From contig NZ_JAHLDM010000019.1 of the NCBI RefSeq assembly GCF_018861295.1, positions 1-64,000 of the forward strand: a DNA stretch of 64,000 bases, written 5' to 3'. The position numbers were made by a program, and so were the translations under genes. Source of the DNA: Clostridium_AD estertheticum_D. GTDB taxonomy: Bacteria; Bacillota; Clostridia; Clostridiales; Clostridiaceae. Positions 37,093-47,200 of the stretch are shown in pieces. Each line of letters starts with the position of its first letter. The first letter of the stretch is position 1. Under the pieces are notes generated by a model. The model searched no databases. It was not told the DNA's origin and was given only the letters and a program-made list of their open reading frames with translations.

Positions 37093-37154
37093 ACAAAATA
37101 AATTCTAGCTACAATACAAAATAAATTCTAGCCACAAAACAAAATAAATTATAG
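37093..37154. repeat. Three 23-bp tandem repeats before the chromate transporter genes
   Basis: The unit acaaaataaattctagc(t/c)ac occurs at 37093, 37116 and 37139, the last slightly diverged (ttatag). It lies directly upstream of the ribosome site GGGGGTG, in the likely promoter/leader of the transporter pair. Confidence 0.7.
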
Positions 37155-37165
37155 GGGGTGTCCCG

Positions 37166-37702
37166 GTGCAAAGATTACTGATTATGTTTTTGACTTTCTT
37201 TAAAATAGGCTCTTTTACCTTTGGTGGAGGTTATGCCATGATCCCACTTATTGAAACTGAAGTTGTAAGTAAAAAAAAGTGGCTTTCAAAAGAAGACTTT
37301 TTAGATATAGTTGTTATTTCTCAAACTTTTCCTGGAGCCTTAGTTGTTAATTGTAGCATATTTATTGGTTACAGAATTGGCGGTCTACTTGGAGCTATAA
37401 TCGGACTTCTTGGAGTCATTTTACCTTCATTTTTTATAATTCTATGCATAGCTGTCTTTTTTATGAAATTTCGCGAGTATTACTATGTCAATTTAATTTT
37501 CAAAGGTATTTCTGCTGCAGTACCAGTACTTATACTTATAGCGGTAGTAAGTTTATCAAAATCTCTAAAGAAAAACTATACAAATCTTATTGTAATTTTA
37601 TTGTCAATTACAAGCATATTATTTTTTAAAGTACATCCTGTTATAGTTATACTTTTATCTGGTTTATATGGAGTTCTATTTCTTGGAAAGAAGGTGAAAT
37701 AA
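37166..37702 (+). CDS. Chromate transporter (half-size ChrA, first subunit)
   Basis: 178 residues with about five to six hydrophobic segments. The CHR domain signature is FTFGGGYAMIPLIE near the N-terminus, and FPGALVVNCSIFIGYRIGG follows. Classical ChrA is a ~400-residue fusion of two CHR halves; here the halves are separate genes. Short-chain pairs usually work as heterodimers with antiparallel topology. The start is GTG with GGGGGTG about 8 bases before it. The next gene begins immediately after the stop. The native substrate in anaerobes is unknown and may be an anion other than chromate. Confidence 0.9.
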   Translation: MQRLLIMFLTFFKIGSFTFGGGYAMIPLIETEVVSKKKWLSKEDFLDIVVISQTFPGALVVNCSIFIGYRIGGLLGAIIGLLGVILPSFFIILCIAVFFMKFREYYYVNLIFKGISAAVPVLILIAVVSLSKSLKKNYTNLIVILLSITSILFFKVHPVIVILLSGLYGVLFLGKKVK

Positions 37703-38239
37703 ATGGGTATTTTAATTAAAATGTTTCTATCCTTCTTAAAAATAGGTGCCTTTAGCTTTGGCGGAGGTTATGCTATGCTTCCACTTATCGAAAGAGAAAT
37801 TGTAAAAAGCAATAATTGGATTAGCTATAAAGAATTTGTTGATATCATTGGAATATCTCAGATGACTCCAGGACCAATAGCCATAAATTCAGCTACTTTT
37901 GTAGGTTTTAAAGTGGCTGGTATATCAGGTAGTATCGCTGCAACCCTAGGTGTAATCTCATTTTCTTTTCTTCTAGTTTCCATTGCAAATCATTATATTA
38001 TGAAATTCAAAGAATCCTATATAATGAAAGCAGCCCTCACAGGTATGCGTCCTGCTATGATTGGTCTTATAATTTCCGTATTTTTGTCTCTAGGCCGTGA
38101 ATCTTATAAAGACATTAAAAGCGTAATAATTGGATTTATTATATTTGGACTACTACTAACTGATAAATTTCATCCAATTATAACAATAATGATTTCTGGA
38201 CTATTAGGCATTATATTTTATGGACTATTCCCCATCTGA
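37703..38239 (+). CDS. Chromate transporter (half-size ChrA, second subunit)
   Basis: 178 residues, the same length as its partner and clearly homologous: FSFGGGYAMLPLIEREIV and ISQMTPGPIAINSATFVG. About six transmembrane segments. Begins directly after the previous stop codon, with AAGAAGGTGAAATAA as its ribosome site. Co-translation supports a heterodimer. The MTPGP motif, more canonical than FPGAL in the first subunit, suggests that this half holds the better-conserved transport site. Confidence 0.9.
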   Translation: MGILIKMFLSFLKIGAFSFGGGYAMLPLIEREIVKSNNWISYKEFVDIIGISQMTPGPIAINSATFVGFKVAGISGSIAATLGVISFSFLLVSIANHYIMKFKESYIMKAALTGMRPAMIGLIISVFLSLGRESYKDIKSVIIGFIIFGLLLTDKFHPIITIMISGLLGIIFYGLFPI

Positions 38240-38320
38240 TTTTTAAAACATTGCTTTTTGTTTACCTAATATACTTATTGTTTCATTTCTAATAATATGA
38301 TATGATATGTTTAATGTACC

Positions 38321-38420
38321 AAAGGGGAGTAGCGAGGGCAGTTTTTCTGCTTTTAATTATTCGTCATCACGGTGTACTAAAATACACCCGGATAATTAAC
38401 TCACTAGATGTTGCCAGACC
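38321..38420 (+). ncRNA. yybP-ykoY (Mn2+) riboswitch
   Basis: The leader contains the hallmark aaaggggagtagc (38321-38333) and, about 40 bases later, cgtcatcacggtg, the two conserved halves of the yybP-ykoY aptamer. A short hairpin (gggcagtttttctgc) lies between them and a gtgta...tacac stem after them. The aptamer is followed by an intrinsic terminator, then by a cation P-type ATPase, the most typical genetic context. Known members bind Mn2+ and turn expression on. Confidence 0.88.
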
Positions 38421-38455
38421 TTTGTTCTATTTTTTAATAGAGCAAAGGTTTTTTT
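38418..38455 (+). terminator. Riboswitch-controlled intrinsic terminator
   Basis: Arms acctttgttctatt / aatagagcaaaggt followed by T7. It overlaps the 3' edge of the aptamer, as expected for an expression platform working by transcription attenuation. Confidence 0.85.
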
Positions 38456-38508
38456 GTCTCTAATAATTTTCACTATAATTGCAAATACTATAAAAAGAGG
38501 TGGTATTC

Positions 38509-41181
38509 ATGTTTGCACGCAAAACTATAAAAGAAGTTCTAAAAGAATTTAACTCAAATTTAGAAACGGGGCTTTCTCAAAAACAATCAGAAATACAAAG
38601 AGAAAAATTTGGATTCAATCAGTTAGAAACTAAAAAACCTAAAACATTACTTTCTATGTTTTTCGCCCAATTAAATGATATTCTAATTTACATTTTAATT
38701 GCAGCTGCTGTAATTTCTGCCCTTCTAGGTGAAACAAGCGATGCAGTTATAATTGCTATCGTAATTGTTATCAATGCTACCGTCGGAATTATTCAAGAAT
38801 CTAAAGCAGAAAAAGCTCTTGATGCATTGAAAAAACTATCCACTCCAAATGCCGTAGTTAGGCGTGATGGAGAGGTAAAAGAAATTCCATCTAGAGAAGT
38901 TGTACCTGGTGATATTATTATTATCGACGCTGGACGATATGTACCTTGCGATTTAAGGCTACTTGAAACTGCAAATTTAAAAATCGAGGAATCTACACTT
39001 ACAGGAGAATCTGTACCAGTAGATAAAGATGCAACACTTGTATTAACCGGCGATGATATTCCACTAGGAGATCAAAAAAACATGCTCTTTATGTCAACGC
39101 TTGCAACCTATGGTAGAGGCGTTGGCATAGCTGTATCTACTGGAATGAATACTGAGATTGGTAAAATTGCTAAAATGCTAGACGAAAAAGTAGATACCGA
39201 AACTCCACTGCAAAAAAAACTAGCACAGCTTGGAAAATTTCTTGGAATAGGTGCATTATTTATATGTGCTCTTATGTTTGTTGTAGGTGTTCTTCAAAAG
39301 AGAGATCTTTTTGAAATGCTTCTTACATCCATTAGTTTAGCAGTTGCCGCTATACCTGAAGGTCTCCCTGCAATAGTCACTATAGTACTTGCTATGGGAG
39401 TTCAAAAAATGATTAAGGAGCATGCAATTGTACGTAAACTACCTGCTGTTGAAACTTTAGGTTCAGTAAATATTATATGTTCAGACAAAACAGGAACCTT
39501 AACTCAAAATAAAATGACTATAACAAAATTTTATGCAGGTGATTCCCTAGGAAATATTGAGACTTTAAATCTTAATGATAAAGAGCAGAAGTTGCTACTT
39601 GAAAATCTCATTTTATGTAACGATTCTACCTACTCCGAAAATTCAAAAACAGGTGACCCAACTGAAATTGCACTACTCGTAGCTGGAGCACGCAACAATA
39701 TACTCAAAGATGCCTTAGAGAAAAAACACCCGCGAATTGATGAAATTCCTTTTGAATCGGATAGAAAATTAATGACTACTGTAAATAAATATGATGACGG
39801 ATATTATGTAATGACAAAAGGAGCAATTGATAATTTGTTAAATATATGTACTAAAGCATATATCAAAGGTAGCATCGTACCTATTACTCCTGAAATAAAA
39901 AAAGACATAATAGCAATATCTAATAACATGTCTGATGATGCATTAAGAGTTTTGGGTGCTGCTTATAAAGTTCTTAAAACAAGTCATGTAGATATTGATT
40001 CTTTAGAAAGTGATTTAATACTTATTGGACTCGTTGGCATGATAGATCCGCCAAGGCTTGAGGTTAGAGATTCTATTGCACTATGTCACGCATCAGGAAT
40101 TAAGACTGTAATGATAACTGGCGACCATCAAAATACAGCTTTTGCTATAGCAAAAGAACTTAATATTACAGATGATTCTAAAAGCGTTATGTCTGGAACT
40201 GAGCTTGATAGCATATCAGAGGTCGAATTAAATAGTAGGATTGATAATATTAAGGTATTTGCAAGAGTATCTCCAGAGCATAAAGTGAAAATTATAAAAG
40301 CTTTTAAATCCAAAGGGAACATCGTATCAATGACTGGAGACGGGGTAAATGATGCACCTTCTCTTAAAATAGCAAATATCGGTGTTGCAATGGGTATAAC
40401 GGGCACCGATGTTGCTAAGGGTGCAGCTGATATGGTATTAATGGATGATAACTTTTCAACTATTGTTGCTGCTATAAAAGAAGGAAGGAACATCTTTCGC
40501 AATATCAAAAAGACTGTAATATTCCTTATCTCCTGTAATGTTGGAGAAATTATAGCACTGTTTTTTGCAATACTTTTAGGTTGGGCATCTCCTCTTCGCC
40601 CCATCCATATATTGTGGGTTAACTTAATTACAGATACACTTCCAGCTCTAGCTCTGGGAGTCGATCCTGGTGACCCTGACGTAATGAAATATAAACCACG
40701 TAATCCAAAGGATAGTTTATTTAAGAACTCGACCTTAAGTTTAGCTCTTAATGGATTGTTAATTGGAATACTAACCCTAGCAGCATTTATAATAGGTGCA
40801 AAATACTATAGTGGTGATACAAATCTATTTCCACTATTCCCGAGTGGTCTTAAACCAGATGCTTTAGAACATGCACAAACTATGGCTTTTGTAGTCCTTA
40901 GTTGCTCTCAGCTTATTCATTCATTAAATATGAGAAACGAAAAGAAGTCCATATTCCAAATAGGTTTATTTTCAAACAAATATTTAATTGGATCTATTCT
41001 CTTAGGCCTAATGCTACAAATCCTTATAATAACAATAGCACCACTTGCAAAAGTGTTCAGTGTTCATGCTTTGAGTATGAATGATTGGGGTTTCGTAACT
41101 ATATTATCCATTATGCCCTTAATCTTAAATGAGATTGTAAAAATGTTTAAACGTATGTTATCTAAAACTTTAGAAAATTAA
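38509..41181 (+). CDS. Cation-transporting P-type ATPase, Ca2+/Mn2+ (PMCA/SERCA-like)
   Basis: 890 residues from ATG 38509 (AGAGGTGG site). An N-terminal cation ATPase domain is followed by AAIPEGLPAIVTIVLAMG (helix 4 site with the ion-binding Glu). ICSDKTGTLTQNKM holds the phosphorylated Asp. FESDRKLMTT is the nucleotide-binding domain and TGDGVNDAPSLK the hinge. The C-terminal helices include the site-I/II residues NLITDTLPALALGVD. The family (like B. subtilis YloB) exports Ca2+. Control by a Mn2+-sensing riboswitch suggests that this one exports Mn2+ as well or instead. Single gene with a terminator directly after. Confidence 0.93.
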   Translation: MFARKTIKEVLKEFNSNLETGLSQKQSEIQREKFGFNQLETKKPKTLLSMFFAQLNDILIYILIAAAVISALLGETSDAVIIAIVIVINATVGIIQESKAEKALDALKKLSTPNAVVRRDGEVKEIPSREVVPGDIIIIDAGRYVPCDLRLLETANLKIEESTLTGESVPVDKDATLVLTGDDIPLGDQKNMLFMSTLATYGRGVGIAVSTGMNTEIGKIAKMLDEKVDTETPLQKKLAQLGKFLGIGALFICALMFVVGVLQKRDLFEMLLTSISLAVAAIPEGLPAIVTIVLAMGVQKMIKEHAIVRKLPAVETLGSVNIICSDKTGTLTQNKMTITKFYAGDSLGNIETLNLNDKEQKLLLENLILCNDSTYSENSKTGDPTEIALLVAGARNNILKDALEKKHPRIDEIPFESDRKLMTTVNKYDDGYYVMTKGAIDNLLNICTKAYIKGSIVPITPEIKKDIIAISNNMSDDALRVLGAAYKVLKTSHVDIDSLESDLILIGLVGMIDPPRLEVRDSIALCHASGIKTVMITGDHQNTAFAIAKELNITDDSKSVMSGTELDSISEVELNSRIDNIKVFARVSPEHKVKIIKAFKSKGNIVSMTGDGVNDAPSLKIANIGVAMGITGTDVAKGAADMVLMDDNFSTIVAAIKEGRNIFRNIKKTVIFLISCNVGEIIALFFAILLGWASPLRPIHILWVNLITDTLPALALGVDPGDPDVMKYKPRNPKDSLFKNSTLSLALNGLLIGILTLAAFIIGAKYYSGDTNLFPLFPSGLKPDALEHAQTMAFVVLSCSQLIHSLNMRNEKKSIFQIGLFSNKYLIGSILLGLMLQILIITIAPLAKVFSVHALSMNDWGFVTILSIMPLILNEIVKMFKRMLSKTLEN

Positions 41182-41183
41182 AT

Positions 41184-41229
41184 AAATAAATAGAGGTTGA
41201 TGAATTAATTCATCGACCTCTATTTATTT
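41184..41229. terminator. Strong bidirectional terminator after the P-type ATPase
   Basis: A near-perfect stem of over 20 bases (aaataaatagaggttgatg / catcgacctctatttattt) starting right after the stop codon. Confidence 0.88.
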
Positions 41230-41281
41230 GAATCATATATATATGTTTCTTACCTTAATAGTTGAATTCATGTGCATTATA

Positions 41282-42217
41282 TTATTTTCTTAATTCTTGT
41301 TTTCCAATAACTTTACTTTTAGCATCCATTTTACATGTGTTTTTAGCTTCTGGTGTAGTAAAATATACATTTCCCTCAACCTTAGTATCTATTAACTGAA
41401 AGTTATTTGCCGAAATATAAAGGTCACCTTTGAATGTTCCATGTTCCATACTTGTTTCAGTACTTTTAATCGTTAGTTTTGGCACAGCTAAAGTGAATCT
41501 ATCTCCTATGTTCTTAGCTTTATCTTGACTGTATAGATTTATCTTGCGTTGCAAAAGAGCTTTATCACTTCTAAACTCACCATCAACTACAAGGTTTTTA
41601 TTTATAGTTAAACTTTTTTTCATATCAATAGTCTGTATACCATCTTTACTTATAGCCTTTTCAAAAGAGGCTGCAGTGTCTACTTCATTTAAAGTTGTTA
41701 CTAATTCCTGCTTTCCAGTAACTTTACTTTTAGCATCCATTTTACATGTATTTTTAGCTTCATTTGTAGTAAAATATAAATTTCCTTTAACTGTAGTATC
41801 TATTAACTGAAAGTTATTTGATGCCACATAAAGGTCACCTTTAAAAGTTCCATGTTCTATACTTGTTTTAGGACTATTAACAGTTAATTTTGGCACAGTT
41901 AAAATAAATTTATTAGTTATGTTCTTATTTTTGTCTTGACTATATAGGTCTATATTACGTCCTACAATATTTTTATCCTTTTTGAACTCACCATTAACTA
42001 CAAGATCTTTATTTATAGTTATATTCTTTTTCAAGGTAATAATCCACGTACCATTACTACTTATAGCCTTTTCAAATTCTTTTGGAGTACTTACCATTGA
42101 AGTTGCGGTTATTACCTTTGGAGTTTTTTTAGGTGTTTGAGTTGGAGCTTTCATGTTACATCCTACGAGTAATACGGCTAGTATAGCCGATGTTAATAAT
42201 ATGTTTTTTGATTTCAT
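41282..42217 (-). CDS. Lipoprotein with two tandem beta-helix-like repeats
   Basis: 311 residues. The signal peptide ends in the lipobox LLVGC (Cys20), so the mature protein is lipid-anchored outside the membrane. After a Thr/Pro-rich linker come two ~130-residue repeats (about 50-175 and 185-311). Each contains EFEKAISSNG or SFEKAISKDG, the phrase (S/E)HGTFKGDLY(V/I), and EAKNTCKMDAKSKV. Regular short strands suggest a right-handed beta-helix similar to pectate-lyase-like or polymer-forming folds, but no catalytic motif is seen. The ribosome site AAGGAGGATT is before the ATG. Function unknown. Confidence 0.75.
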   Translation of the reverse strand: MKSKNILLTSAILAVLLVGCNMKAPTQTPKKTPKVITATSMVSTPKEFEKAISSNGTWIITLKKNITINKDLVVNGEFKKDKNIVGRNIDLYSQDKNKNITNKFILTVPKLTVNSPKTSIEHGTFKGDLYVASNNFQLIDTTVKGNLYFTTNEAKNTCKMDAKSKVTGKQELVTTLNEVDTAASFEKAISKDGIQTIDMKKSLTINKNLVVDGEFRSDKALLQRKINLYSQDKAKNIGDRFTLAVPKLTIKSTETSMEHGTFKGDLYISANNFQLIDTKVEGNVYFTTPEAKNTCKMDAKSKVIGKQELRK

Positions 42218-42322
42218 TAGAAATCCTCCTTATTAATAAAATGATTTATTCTTCGGATATAGTATAACCAAAATAATAATAATTCATGTTTAATAACAAA
42301 GTTAAAATATTTTCAAAAAATA

Positions 42323-42367
42323 TTAAACGACTAAAGCCTTTTAATATTTAAGGCTTTAGCCGTTTAA
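42323..42367. terminator. Hairpin in the gap between the lipoprotein and cvfB
   Basis: Arms ttaaacgactaaagcctt / aaggctttagccgtttaa with a 9-base loop. It is placed just after the cvfB stop on the minus strand and before the lipoprotein promoter. Confidence 0.8.
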
Positions 42368-42382
42368 CGACATTTCTCTTAT

Positions 42383-43258
42383 TTACTCTTTTTCTATTTC
42401 TTCTAATTTAATATCTTGTTCTTTTAATCTAGTACCATCCATATCTTGAACAATCAGATCACATTTCATAAGTCCACCCAATGCCCTTTTAAATGCATTT
42501 TTACTTGTTCTAAATGTTTTCTTTATATCATCTGGGGAACTCTTATCATTGTATACCATAGATCCACCAGATTTATTTAAGAATTCTAATATTTGCTGTC
42601 CAACTACATCTCTTTCTTCTAATCTTGGTTTTCTTGCTGTTACATCCATTTTACCATCTTCGTAATATTTCTGTACTCTCACAGTTAGTCTGTCTCCGGG
42701 TATTACACTAGCATAATTCTCATTTCTTAGAATAACAGCTCTATAAATGTCATCAATAGCTATCATTAATGTGCCATTAGTCTGGATTCCGTATACTGTA
42801 CCTTCAACTTCATCATCAATTTCATATGAATCTGTATCATATAAATATTTATCAATAAAAGTAGTAGCTGCAAGTCTTCCAGTCTTATCTAGATATATGT
42901 AAAAAAGATATTTCTTACCTGTTTCTAAGCTATAGTTTTCCTCTTTAAAAGGAACTAATATATCTCTTTCTAAACCAATTTCAACAAAACTTCCTATTGT
43001 AGTCATGTCGACTACCTTAAGATAAGCTAAGTCTCCAACTTTTGCCAGTGGCCTTTTTAAAGTTGCAATTAATCTGTCACTCGAGTCCCTGTATATAAAC
43101 GCTTCAACTTCATCGTCAATTTTAAGTGCTCTCCCTACTGTACTTTTCATTGGAAGTAATACATCATCATCCGTATTATCTGTCTCAGCTCCCAAATAGT
43201 AACCAAAATCTGCACGCCTAACTACCTTTAAACTATTAATATCTCCTATTTTTATCAT
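42383..43258 (-). CDS. cvfB: S1 RNA-binding protein CvfB (YitL family)
   Basis: 291 residues. The start MIKIGDINSLKVVRRADFG is typical of the family. Three S1-like OB folds (about 1-60, 68-130, 145-210) include KVGDLAYLKVV and DDEVEGTVYGIQTNGTLMI. A C-terminal winged helix (~225-285, IKKTFRTSKNAFKRALGGL) completes the CvfB layout. It binds RNA in the cytoplasm and affects virulence or stress gene expression in other firmicutes. Alone on this strand; the gap to the carbonic anhydrase gene upstream is 69 bases. Confidence 0.92.
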   Translation of the reverse strand: MIKIGDINSLKVVRRADFGYYLGAETDNTDDDVLLPMKSTVGRALKIDDEVEAFIYRDSSDRLIATLKRPLAKVGDLAYLKVVDMTTIGSFVEIGLERDILVPFKEENYSLETGKKYLFYIYLDKTGRLAATTFIDKYLYDTDSYEIDDEVEGTVYGIQTNGTLMIAIDDIYRAVILRNENYASVIPGDRLTVRVQKYYEDGKMDVTARKPRLEERDVVGQQILEFLNKSGGSMVYNDKSSPDDIKKTFRTSKNAFKRALGGLMKCDLIVQDMDGTRLKEQDIKLEEIEKE

Positions 43259-43327
43259 TTAATATCCCCTACCTTTTTTAAACTTTTGACCAATCTATAT
43301 ATTTGTTAATTTTATCAACAAATTGTA

Positions 43328-43849
43328 CTAAATATACTTGTCATCTTTTATCATATATTTCATTGAAAGTTCAGCATAATGATGCGCTGATTCTTTTAAG
43401 CCCTCTTTTTCCTGAGCCGTTAATATTCTTATAACCCTTGCCGGCACTCCCATGCATAAAACACCAGACGGTATTTTTTTCCCCTGCGTAACTAAACTAC
43501 CAGCTCCAATTATAGTATACTCTCCTATTTCTGCACCATTAAGGATTGTACTTCCCATTCCGATTAAAGTATAATTTGCAATTGTACAACCATGTATTAT
43601 AGCATTATGTCCTATAGTTACATAATCTCCAATATTAACAACAAAATCGTCATCATTATGTATAGTGCAGTTATCTTGAACATTTGTGTAATTACCTATA
43701 GACATAGAATTCATATCGCCTCTTAATACAGCTCCAAACCAAATACTGCTGTACTCTCCTATAGATACATTTCCTATAACATCTGCGCTGATAGCAATAA
43801 AAGTATTTTTATGTATACTCGGGATTTGTCCATCGAATTGATGTATCAT
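43328..43849 (-). CDS. Gamma-carbonic anhydrase-like hexapeptide-repeat protein (YrdA/PaaY)
   Basis: 173 residues from the ATG with the GGTGAGGAGGAAATT ribosome site (at about 43849). The left-handed beta-helix is built of hexapeptide repeats (IGEYSSIWFGAVLRGDMNSM, IGDYVTIGHNAIIHG). The three metal-ligand histidines of the gamma class are visible in NCTIHNDDD, IGHNAIIHG (two His). YrdA-type members bind Zn or Fe, and carbonic anhydrase activity is variable. Trimeric, cytoplasmic. Divergent from nrdJ. The 320-base intergenic region contains a 19-base inverted repeat. Confidence 0.9.
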   Translation of the reverse strand: MIHQFDGQIPSIHKNTFIAISADVIGNVSIGEYSSIWFGAVLRGDMNSMSIGNYTNVQDNCTIHNDDDFVVNIGDYVTIGHNAIIHGCTIANYTLIGMGSTILNGAEIGEYTIIGAGSLVTQGKKIPSGVLCMGVPARVIRILTAQEKEGLKESAHHYAELSMKYMIKDDKYI

Positions 43850-44002
43850 AATTTCCTCCTCACCTCTTCCAAAATAATAAATGCACATCGAATATAGTGC
43901 TATACTAAGTATACATTTATTATACTACTATATTTAATAAACAAGCCCATAATTAGTCATAATTTGATTTAATTTATTATTTGATTTTTTATAAAATGTA
44001 TT

Positions 44003-44058
44003 ATATAATACCATATGTAGTGGCGATTATTTTAAAATTACTACATATGGTATTATAT
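44003..44058. promoter_or_regulatory. Perfect 19-bp inverted repeat upstream of nrdJ
   Basis: The left arm (44003-44021) and right arm (44040-44058) are exact reverse complements, reading ataataccatatgtagt at the core, with an 18-base loop. It lies 150 bases upstream of nrdJ, between the divergent nrdJ and carbonic anhydrase genes. It could be a regulator operator or an RNA hairpin. It does not match the NrdR box or a cobalamin riboswitch as I know them. Confidence 0.7.
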
Positions 44059-44167
44059 TTAATATCACATAAAATATACCTAAATAATTAGTATAACTAC
44101 TTAGGTATAATAATTTCAAACATACAGACTTATATTTTACATGATTTAAGATTAATATGCAACTAAT

Positions 44168-44208
44168 AGGAGGTGTTTATACTAGTTTTTTTTAAGCTAG
44201 TATTAATT
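44168..44208 (+). promoter_or_regulatory. nrdJ: nrdJ ribosome site joined to its start codon through a small hairpin
   Basis: A strong AGGAGGTG (44168-44175) lies 33 bases before the conserved start ATG (44209), too far for direct use. Between them a hairpin with arms atactag / ctagtat (44179-44185, 44197-44203) would loop out 25 bases. That leaves about 8 unpaired bases, the normal spacing. Confidence 0.6.
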
Positions 44209-47200
44209 ATGGCGGAGATAAAAAATTTGATTAAACGGGTTTTCACAAAGGAATTAGAAAAGAATAAAGCTATTACTGTTTTTGATTTATTTAATTGGAA
44301 AAAGGTAAATGTTTTGTTAAAAGACCATAAAACTAATAAAGTACTTTTAAACATGAAGGATTTAGAATTTCCAGAACACTACTCACAAAATTCTTGCGAT
44401 ATAATCGCTTCAAAATATTTTAGAAAATCTGGTCTTAATAATAAAAAAGGTTATGAGGATAGTATGAAACTTGTAGCTCATAGACTTGTAAATTTTTGGT
44501 GTGAAGCTTTAATAAATGAAACTATCATTAAATCTGATGAAGAAAAAAGCATTATTTATGATGAATTAATATATGCATTTTTAAATCAAATGTTTGCTCC
44601 AAATTCTCCTCAGTGGTTTAACACTGGCCTTAATTTATCATATGGTATAAAAGGTGGATCATTAGATAATTTTTATTATGATGAAAAATCAAAAATGATA
44701 GTTAAAAGCAAAGATGCTTATACAAGAACTCAAGCCTCAGCTTGTTTTATTCTATCAATTGAAGATAAATTACTCGGCAAACATTCAATCTCAGAGCAAT
44801 ATGTAACAGAAACCAAATTATTTAAAGGCGGTTCTGGTACTGGAACTAATTTTTCTAGTATACGAGGGATTGGAGAGAAATTATCTAGTGGTGGTATTTC
44901 CTCAGGCCTTATGAGTTTCTTAAGAGGCCTAGATAGAAACGCAGGTGCGATAAAATCTGGTGGAACTACAAGACGTGCAGCTAAAATGTTATGCCTTGAT
45001 ATAAACCATCCTGAAATAATGGAATTTATGACCTGGAAAGCTAAGGAAGAAGATAAAGTAAGGGCTCTAACTAAAATGGGTTATGATGGTAGTTTTGAGG
45101 GAGAGGCTTATGAAACTGTTTCTGGCCAAAATGGAAACAATTCCATAAGATTTTCAGATGAATTTATGACGAAAGTTGATAAGTTGTCAATTGATCCAAA
45201 TCAAACTATTACCCTTAAGGGAAGATGTGATTCTTCAATTGACAAAGATATAAGTGTAAAAAAACTATGGGACACCTTTAATGACGCTGCTTGGAAATGT
45301 GCAGACCCAGCTCCACAATTTGATGACACCTTTAATGCATGGCACACTTGTCCTGCTGGAGAAGACGGAGAATTTGGTGCTAAACATAATAGAATTAATT
45401 CAACTAATCCTTGCGGTGAATATGCCTTTTTAGATGATACTTCTTGTAACTTAGCATCTATTAATATTTATAAATTTTATGACCCTAAAACTAAAAAGTT
45501 TGATGTTTCCGGATATGTGCATTTAATAGGACTTACTCAATTAGTTCTTGAAGCATCAATACATTGGGGACAATTTCCAACTGAAGATATAGCAAGAAAA
45601 ACTCATTTATTTAGAACTACTGGTCTTGGGCTATCAAATTTAGCTTCATTATTTATGGTAATGGGCTATCCCTATGACTCAGAAGACTCTAGAAATATAG
45701 CATCATCGTTAACTGGAATAATGACTGCGCAGTCTTATTATGTTTCATCTTTAATTGCGAAAGAATTATCTCCTTTTGAAAAATATGATATTAATAAAGA
45801 ATACATGCAGATAGTTATAAGAAATCACGCAAGAGCAGCTGGAGCAATAAAGAGTGACTTTGAAAACCTAAACTATGAACCTATAAAAGTGGATCACGCT
45901 ATTTTAAATAAAGACTCCTTAGGTGATATAAGTGAAACCTTAAAAAGTTGCTGGACAAAAGCATTAAGCAGTGGCGAAAACTATGGCTTTAGAAACGCTC
46001 AGGTTACAGTTTTAGCTCCTACTGGCACTATTTCCTTTGCTATGGATTGTGGTGCAACATCTGTAGAACCATATTTTAGTCATTTTATTTATAAGAAATT
46101 ATCTGGCGGCGGCTTTATGACCATTGTAAATCCTGTAATTAAAGATTCTCTTACTAACCTTGGATATTCCGAGGGTGAAACAAATGATATTTTTGATTAC
46201 ATTCTAAGAAAAGAAATGGTTGATGAAAACGGCTTTGAATACGAAAAAATTGTGGACGGTAAAATAGAGGGTGCTCCTCATTTGAAACAGGAACATTTAT
46301 CTATATTTGATACAGCAAATAAATGTGGTAGCGGTAAAAGGTATATTTCCTTTATGGGACACGTTCTTATGATGGCAGCAATAACACCAATGATATCAGG
46401 TTCTATATCAAAGACTGTAAACTTACCTAAAAATGCCACTATTGAAAATTTTAAAGAAGTTATATTAACTTCTTGGAAATTAGGAGTAAAAGGTATAGCC
46501 TTATATAGGGATGGTTCAAAGGCAAGTCAGCCACTAAACACTACTTTATCCGAGGACAAGGAACTATTACTTGAAGATCTATCATATGATGCTCTTTTAA
46601 AGAAAGCAAAATCATTACAAAAAACTTCAAACCAATCACACTCAACACGTGAAAAACCAATTGGGATACGTTATGGCACTACTCATCCTGCTCAAATTGA
46701 AGATGTAAAGATTTATACTACGGTAAATAGGCGTTCAAATGGAGAGATTTCTGAAATATATATAACAACAGATAGAGAAGGTACTATTATTACTGGTTTA
46801 CTTAATTCTTTATCAAAAGCAATCTCAGTTATGCTTCAACACCATGTACCTGCAGACGCTATCTCGAAGATGCTTCGAGGTCAAAAATTTGAACCTTATG
46901 GTTTTGTACAAAAACATCCTTACATTAAATCAGTTTCATCTATTTCTGATTTGATTAGCAAAATTATTGATATAGAACTAGGTGATTACAGTAGATGTCA
47001 GATTAAACCTGACAATTATGAGAACACTAATATACCTAATAATCCGTTAATCCCTGTTGAAAATGAAATTTCAACTACTTTAGAAGAATCCGCTAATGCG
47101 GTGTCTCCTGTAAGTAAAGAAACTGACAAAATTCAAGGTGAAAGATTGTACTCTGAAACCTGTTCACTTTGCTCAAGTACTAGGCTTGTTCGCAATGGTA

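Noticed and set aside
43889..44208. Cobalamin riboswitch or NrdR boxes before nrdJ
   Set aside because: No B12-box and no pair of NrdR-type 16-mers seen; only the 19-bp inverted repeat, which does not match either.
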